Source: DATFLS01 sp964413425
Lineage (GTDB): Bacteria > Fidelibacterota > JAANXI01
Reading direction: 5' to 3'
DNA: 8,489 bases
NCBI GenBank assembly: GCA_964413425.1
Contig: CAYPST010000146.1
Span: 1-8,489, forward strand
Position numbers and translations under genes: made by a program
Notes under the pieces: model-generated
Database searches by the model: none
Seen by the model: the letters and a program-made list of their open reading frames with translations, nothing else
Told to the model about the DNA's origin: nothing
Shown: positions 6,700 through 8,489 of the stretch, piece by piece
Layout: every line of letters begins with the position of its first letter
Position numbering within the stretch: position 1 is the stretch's first letter

Positions 6700-6906
6700 T
6701 CAGCTGAGAGAATCACCAGCGGCAGGGGAAACCACCAATCGGATCAGAGGGAATAGCACTGCCACCAGTACTGTCATGAACAGCAGATCCGGTAAAACAT
6801 ACAGAAAACGATTCAGACCCTGGCGCAGCGCAAGGACCGATTTCCGCCAGTTGGCGATGCAAGAGAGAAGCAAGGCCACACCCGTGACCCAATACAGTGC
6901 TTGCAT
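6700..6906 (-). CDS. Small two-helix membrane protein resembling the N-terminus of half-permease A
   Basis: A 68-residue protein with two hydrophobic segments (about 3-18 and 37-57) separated by a basic loop (WRKSVLALRQGLNR). It resembles residues 1-60 of the half-permease encoded at 7760-8242. Both begin MQ, both have an L-S pair at 14-15 followed by I-A, both have a basic stretch ending in AL-R, and both have an F-L-x-x-L-P-x-x-L second helix ending in VLV. The match then stops and the frame ends after a short polar tail. The ATG lies 4 nt past the cupin stop, so translation is probably coupled; only a weak GGGA ribosome site is seen. It may be a dedicated small subunit or a truncated third permease copy. 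Function unknown. Confidence 0.65.
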   Translation of the reverse strand: MQALYWVTGVALLLSCIANWRKSVLALRQGLNRFLYVLPDLLFMTVLVAVLFPLIRLVVSPAAGDSLS

Positions 6907-6910
6907 CGTG

Positions 6911-7222
6911 TTAGTCCCGGTGGACGGCGATCTGCAGGCCCAGTATTCTCACACCACTCGCAGTTTGCATGGACAGGGTTGCCGGTTCGGTGATCAGGCA
7001 GTTGCCCTCCTTCAGTTGGGTATCTTCATGATCAACCGTCACCGTTGCCTCGCCGTCCAGGGCGATGAAAACGACAGACGACGCCATTTCGCATTCGGGC
7101 ATGGTTCCGTCTGGTGGCAATTCGATAATGCGCGCTTTGAATTCAGGTGCCTGATAAAAGACATTGGTATCCCGCTCTTCATAGGGAGCGGCTTCCATGG
7201 TGTGTAAGTCGAATGTTTTCAT
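6911..7222 (-). CDS. Small single-domain cupin lacking canonical metal-binding histidines
   Basis: A 103-residue single-domain beta-barrel protein of the cupin type. The core runs from about 30 to 100: FKARIIELPPDG, then PECEMASSVVFIALDGEATVTV, then LKEGNCLITEPATLSMQ. Typical cupins bind metal with two His and a Glu in the first motif and one His in the second. Here the first position is occupied by Glu43-Cys44-Glu45 and the second motif (EPATLSM) has no His, so any metal or metalloid binding would be non-standard. The ATG is preceded by GGAGGAG at good spacing. The gene starts 13 nt after half-permease B and ends 4 nt before the small membrane protein, so it belongs to the same operon. A sensor, chaperone or structural role is possible; no enzymatic activity can be inferred. 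Confidence 0.8.
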   Translation of the reverse strand: MKTFDLHTMEAAPYEERDTNVFYQAPEFKARIIELPPDGTMPECEMASSVVFIALDGEATVTVDHEDTQLKEGNCLITEPATLSMQTASGVRILGLQIAVHRD

Positions 7223-7235
7223 GATTCTCCTCCGA

Positions 7236-7763
7236 TTATTGTTGTCCGGGTTTATCCGTTGAGCTGATGATCTGTTCCATAATCCATCCCATGCCGGTGG
7301 CCGCGAGAATGGTCAGACTTAACCGGGCCAGCATAAATCGCACGCCCAGAAATTGCAGCTCCACCATCTCCTGGGGCAGTTTGATACAGGCCCAGGCGGT
7401 GAGAAAAATGACGATATTGGACAGACGGGCCCCTTTTTTCCGCAACGCGGTGGCGATGGGAAAGGCGACATACAGCGGACCCGTTGGTGTCGCCCCGAAC
7501 AAGAGTGCCAGCCCGATCCCGCGAATCCCGGACGTTTGTCCGAGATATTTGACCACCATCTCCCGCGAAATCCACACCGAAAACAGCCCCATGAGTACCA
7601 GCACCGCCGGTAAAATAAACAGCATCTCTTTCCCCAGAGACCAGGAGGCTTGCAGCATCGGCGATCGGTACGCGGGAAAAAGCAATCCGAGAACGGTCGC
7701 CGGTCCCATCAGTGCTGCCAGGAGAATCCATTCTTTCCACGGTTGTTTGTTGTTAGTACTCAC
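7236..7763 (-). CDS. Half-permease B, ArsP/COG0701 (DUF318, YraQ-like) family
   Basis: A 175-residue membrane protein with about five hydrophobic segments: near 12-30, 45-64, 80-107, 115-128 and 143-163. Family-like stretches are LFGATPTGPLYVAFPIATAL, with its Gly/Pro-rich helix break, and FLTAWACIKLPQEM with a single Cys126. Full-length ArsP/YraQ permeases of about 300-350 residues contain two such halves; here the second half is a separate gene. The GTG at 7761-7763 is chosen because it overlaps the TGA of half-permease A as GTGA, the usual sign of translational coupling, and a G-rich ribosome site lies about 7 nt upstream. A TTG at 7784 would need a 25-nt overlap. Known ArsP members export trivalent organoarsenicals, and related proteins have been linked to metal efflux. 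The substrate here is unknown. Confidence 0.82.
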   Translation of the reverse strand: MSTNNKQPWKEWILLAALMGPATVLGLLFPAYRSPMLQASWSLGKEMLFILPAVLVLMGLFSVWISREMVVKYLGQTSGIRGIGLALLFGATPTGPLYVAFPIATALRKKGARLSNIVIFLTAWACIKLPQEMVELQFLGVRFMLARLSLTILAATGMGWIMEQIISSTDKPGQQ

Positions 7764-8242
7764 AGGATCACCCCCATGATCCAACCCACCAGCAGCGCTG
7801 CCAGAAAACTGAGTCCGTTACGCAACAGAGCGAACCGTTTTCCCAATTCTTTGGCTTCCAGTGGAAACGTGACCACCCCGATCATGGTCAGTGTTGCAAC
7901 AAACGTGGCAATGATGGTCACCGAAGCCCCGCTGCGCAACAGCGAACCTGCCAGGGGGAAGGCCACAATGGATGGGATGTGTAAAACAGCTCCCACCAGC
8001 CCCGTGAGTAGCACGCCAGCTACACCGGATTTGTCGCCCAGCCATTGTCCCAGTTTGTCCGGGGTGAGAATACCCATCACCAGCCCCACCAGCACGACGA
8101 TCATCAGCACCGAGGGCAGAATACGCAGAAAAGAACGTCCCGCGATGCGCAGCGCCTGACGGGCCCGGGCCCCGTCTGTGATGAAAGCTATTACTAGTGA
8201 AAGAAACGCCAGGGCATTGATTATGATGATTGTGGATTGCAT
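7760..8242 (-). CDS. Half-permease A, ArsP/COG0701 (DUF318, YraQ-like) family
   Basis: A 160-residue membrane protein, first gene of the operon. It has hydrophobic segments near 4-21, 41-59, 74-100, 107-127 and 143-160. Recognisable family stretches are GAVLHIPSIVAFPLAGSLL (residues 84-102, with His88 and Pro90/96 in a broken helix), TMIGVVTFPLEAKELG (119-134) and KRFALLRNGLSFL. It is about half the size of single-chain ArsP/YraQ permeases and is expected to pair with half-permease B, encoded with a 4-nt overlap. GAGG lies about 6 nt before the ATG. A perfect TATAAT lies at 8277-8282, giving a leader of roughly 28 nt. The role is probably export of a metal, metalloid or small anion across the inner membrane (inference from family). 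Confidence 0.85.
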   Translation of the reverse strand: MQSTIIIINALAFLSLVIAFITDGARARQALRIAGRSFLRILPSVLMIVVLVGLVMGILTPDKLGQWLGDKSGVAGVLLTGLVGAVLHIPSIVAFPLAGSLLRSGASVTIIATFVATLTMIGVVTFPLEAKELGKRFALLRNGLSFLAALLVGWIMGVIL

Positions 8243-8276
8243 AGAACCTCACTTTCAGTTTACTTGTTTATTTTTC

Positions 8277-8282
8277 ATTATA
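8277..8282 (-). promoter_or_regulatory. Perfect -10 box (TATAAT) for the permease-cupin operon
   Basis: The minus strand reads TATAAT 35 nt upstream of the half-permease A start codon. The best -35 candidate, TTCTGA with a 16-nt spacer, matches the consensus at only three of six positions, so the promoter may depend on an activator. No operator palindrome is clear around it. Confidence 0.5.
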
Positions 8283-8326
8283 TGTATCTGATTTTTCCTC
8301 AGAATTCCATGGCATCATTCCCATGA

Positions 8327-8443
8327 TTATTCACTCCGCAGTGCCTCGATGGGATGGAATCGCTGAAGCGCAGAATGATGCCGATCAATCGGCCGCCCAG
8401 GCTTAAAATAGCTGATCCCGATCCAAATTGAACCCACAGATAA
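8327..8443 (-). pseudogene. Possible FtsX/MacB-type ABC permease C-terminal remnant
   Basis: An open stretch of 38 codons ends in RFHPIEALRSE and a TAA stop. The ending (D/N/H)PIEALR.E is characteristic of the last residues of FtsX/MacB-type ABC permeases. Only the tail is recognisable. Upstream in the same frame is the stop of a different gene, and the usual C-terminal membrane helices are missing or scrambled; a neighbouring frame contains a hydrophobic GGRLIGIIL segment, suggesting frameshifts as well. It is most likely debris of a lost gene. The short match leaves room for chance. Confidence 0.4.
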
Positions 8444-8489
8444 TCAGAACTGCGCGCTGATCCCCAATATAGGCAGCATTGGAAAATCA
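8444..8489 (-). CDS. Outer-membrane beta-barrel protein C-terminus, probably a TonB-dependent receptor (partial)
   Basis: Only the last 14 codons are in the window, reading DFPMLPILGISAQF before TGA. The alternating hydrophobic pattern, the LPILG motif and the terminal Phe are typical of the final strand of TonB-dependent receptors, where the last aromatic residue is the signal for barrel assembly. The rest of the gene lies beyond the right edge, on the minus strand upstream of the permease operon. The family call rests on very few residues. Confidence 0.45.
   Translation of the reverse strand, partial: DFPMLPILGISAQF

Noticed and set aside
6552..6716. 54-codon minus-strand frame starting GTG, reading on from the end of the 68-residue gene in another frame (AELLRRYLQTKGYEL...)
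   Set aside because: It looked like a possible frameshifted continuation, but the translation does not resemble the ArsP/YraQ family, crosses both hairpins and has no ribosome site; kept only as possible debris.
6776..7207. 143-codon plus-strand frame opposite the cupin and mini-protein
   Set aside because: Antisense shadow of the tightly spaced operon genes, with no motif.
7267..8159. Plus-strand frames (7267-7779 and 7650-8159) opposite the half-permeases
   Set aside because: Ser/Thr/Pro/Arg-rich products, as expected from the complement of hydrophobic membrane-protein codons; no ribosome site.

Overview
The window reads as chromosomal DNA of a Gram-negative bacterium of moderately high GC. 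The evidence is a probable TonB-dependent receptor C-terminus at the right edge, a secreted Spy/CpxP-like periplasmic protein, and clear Shine-Dalgarno sequences (AGGAGG, GGAGGAG). The gene content and the degenerate intergenic repeats would fit the Fibrobacterota-Chlorobiota-Bacteroidota broad group or a neighbouring phylum. That placement is an inference; no marker gene settles it. Almost all intact genes lie on the minus strand.

Layout from left to right. (1) 1-1529: glpD, an FAD-dependent glycerol-3-phosphate dehydrogenase cut by the window edge. (2) 1530-2019: 490 bp with no gene, filled with short degenerate repeats (heptamer tandems, a GCG-rich repeat, inverted repeats). (3) 2020-3519: glpK, glycerol kinase. 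GlpK phosphorylates glycerol and GlpD oxidises the product to dihydroxyacetone phosphate, so the two form a glycerol catabolism pair although they are separated by the repeat island. (4) 3687-4049, plus strand: a 5'-truncated remnant of an ArsM-like arsenite methyltransferase. (5) 4236-5585: a 12-helix MFS permease with no canonical start codon near its conserved N-terminus. (6) 5586-5973: repeat-bearing gene-free DNA. (7) 5974-6513: a Spy/CpxP-like periplasmic protein with His-rich ends.

(8) 6700-8242 is the most interesting part: a tightly packed minus-strand operon behind a perfect TATAAT box. Its order is half-permease A, half-permease B (4-nt GTGA overlap), a small cupin that lacks the usual metal-binding histidines, and a 68-residue two-helix protein resembling the N-terminus of half-permease A. 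The two halves together resemble one ArsP/COG0701 (DUF318/YraQ) permease, a superfamily with members that export organoarsenicals or metals. The downstream Spy-like gene may be functionally linked to it.

(9) 8327-8489: the last 14 codons of a probable outer-membrane receptor, followed in the same frame by a stretch resembling the tail of an FtsX/MacB-type permease. This looks like gene debris.

No tRNA, rRNA, CRISPR array, transposase or integrase was seen.
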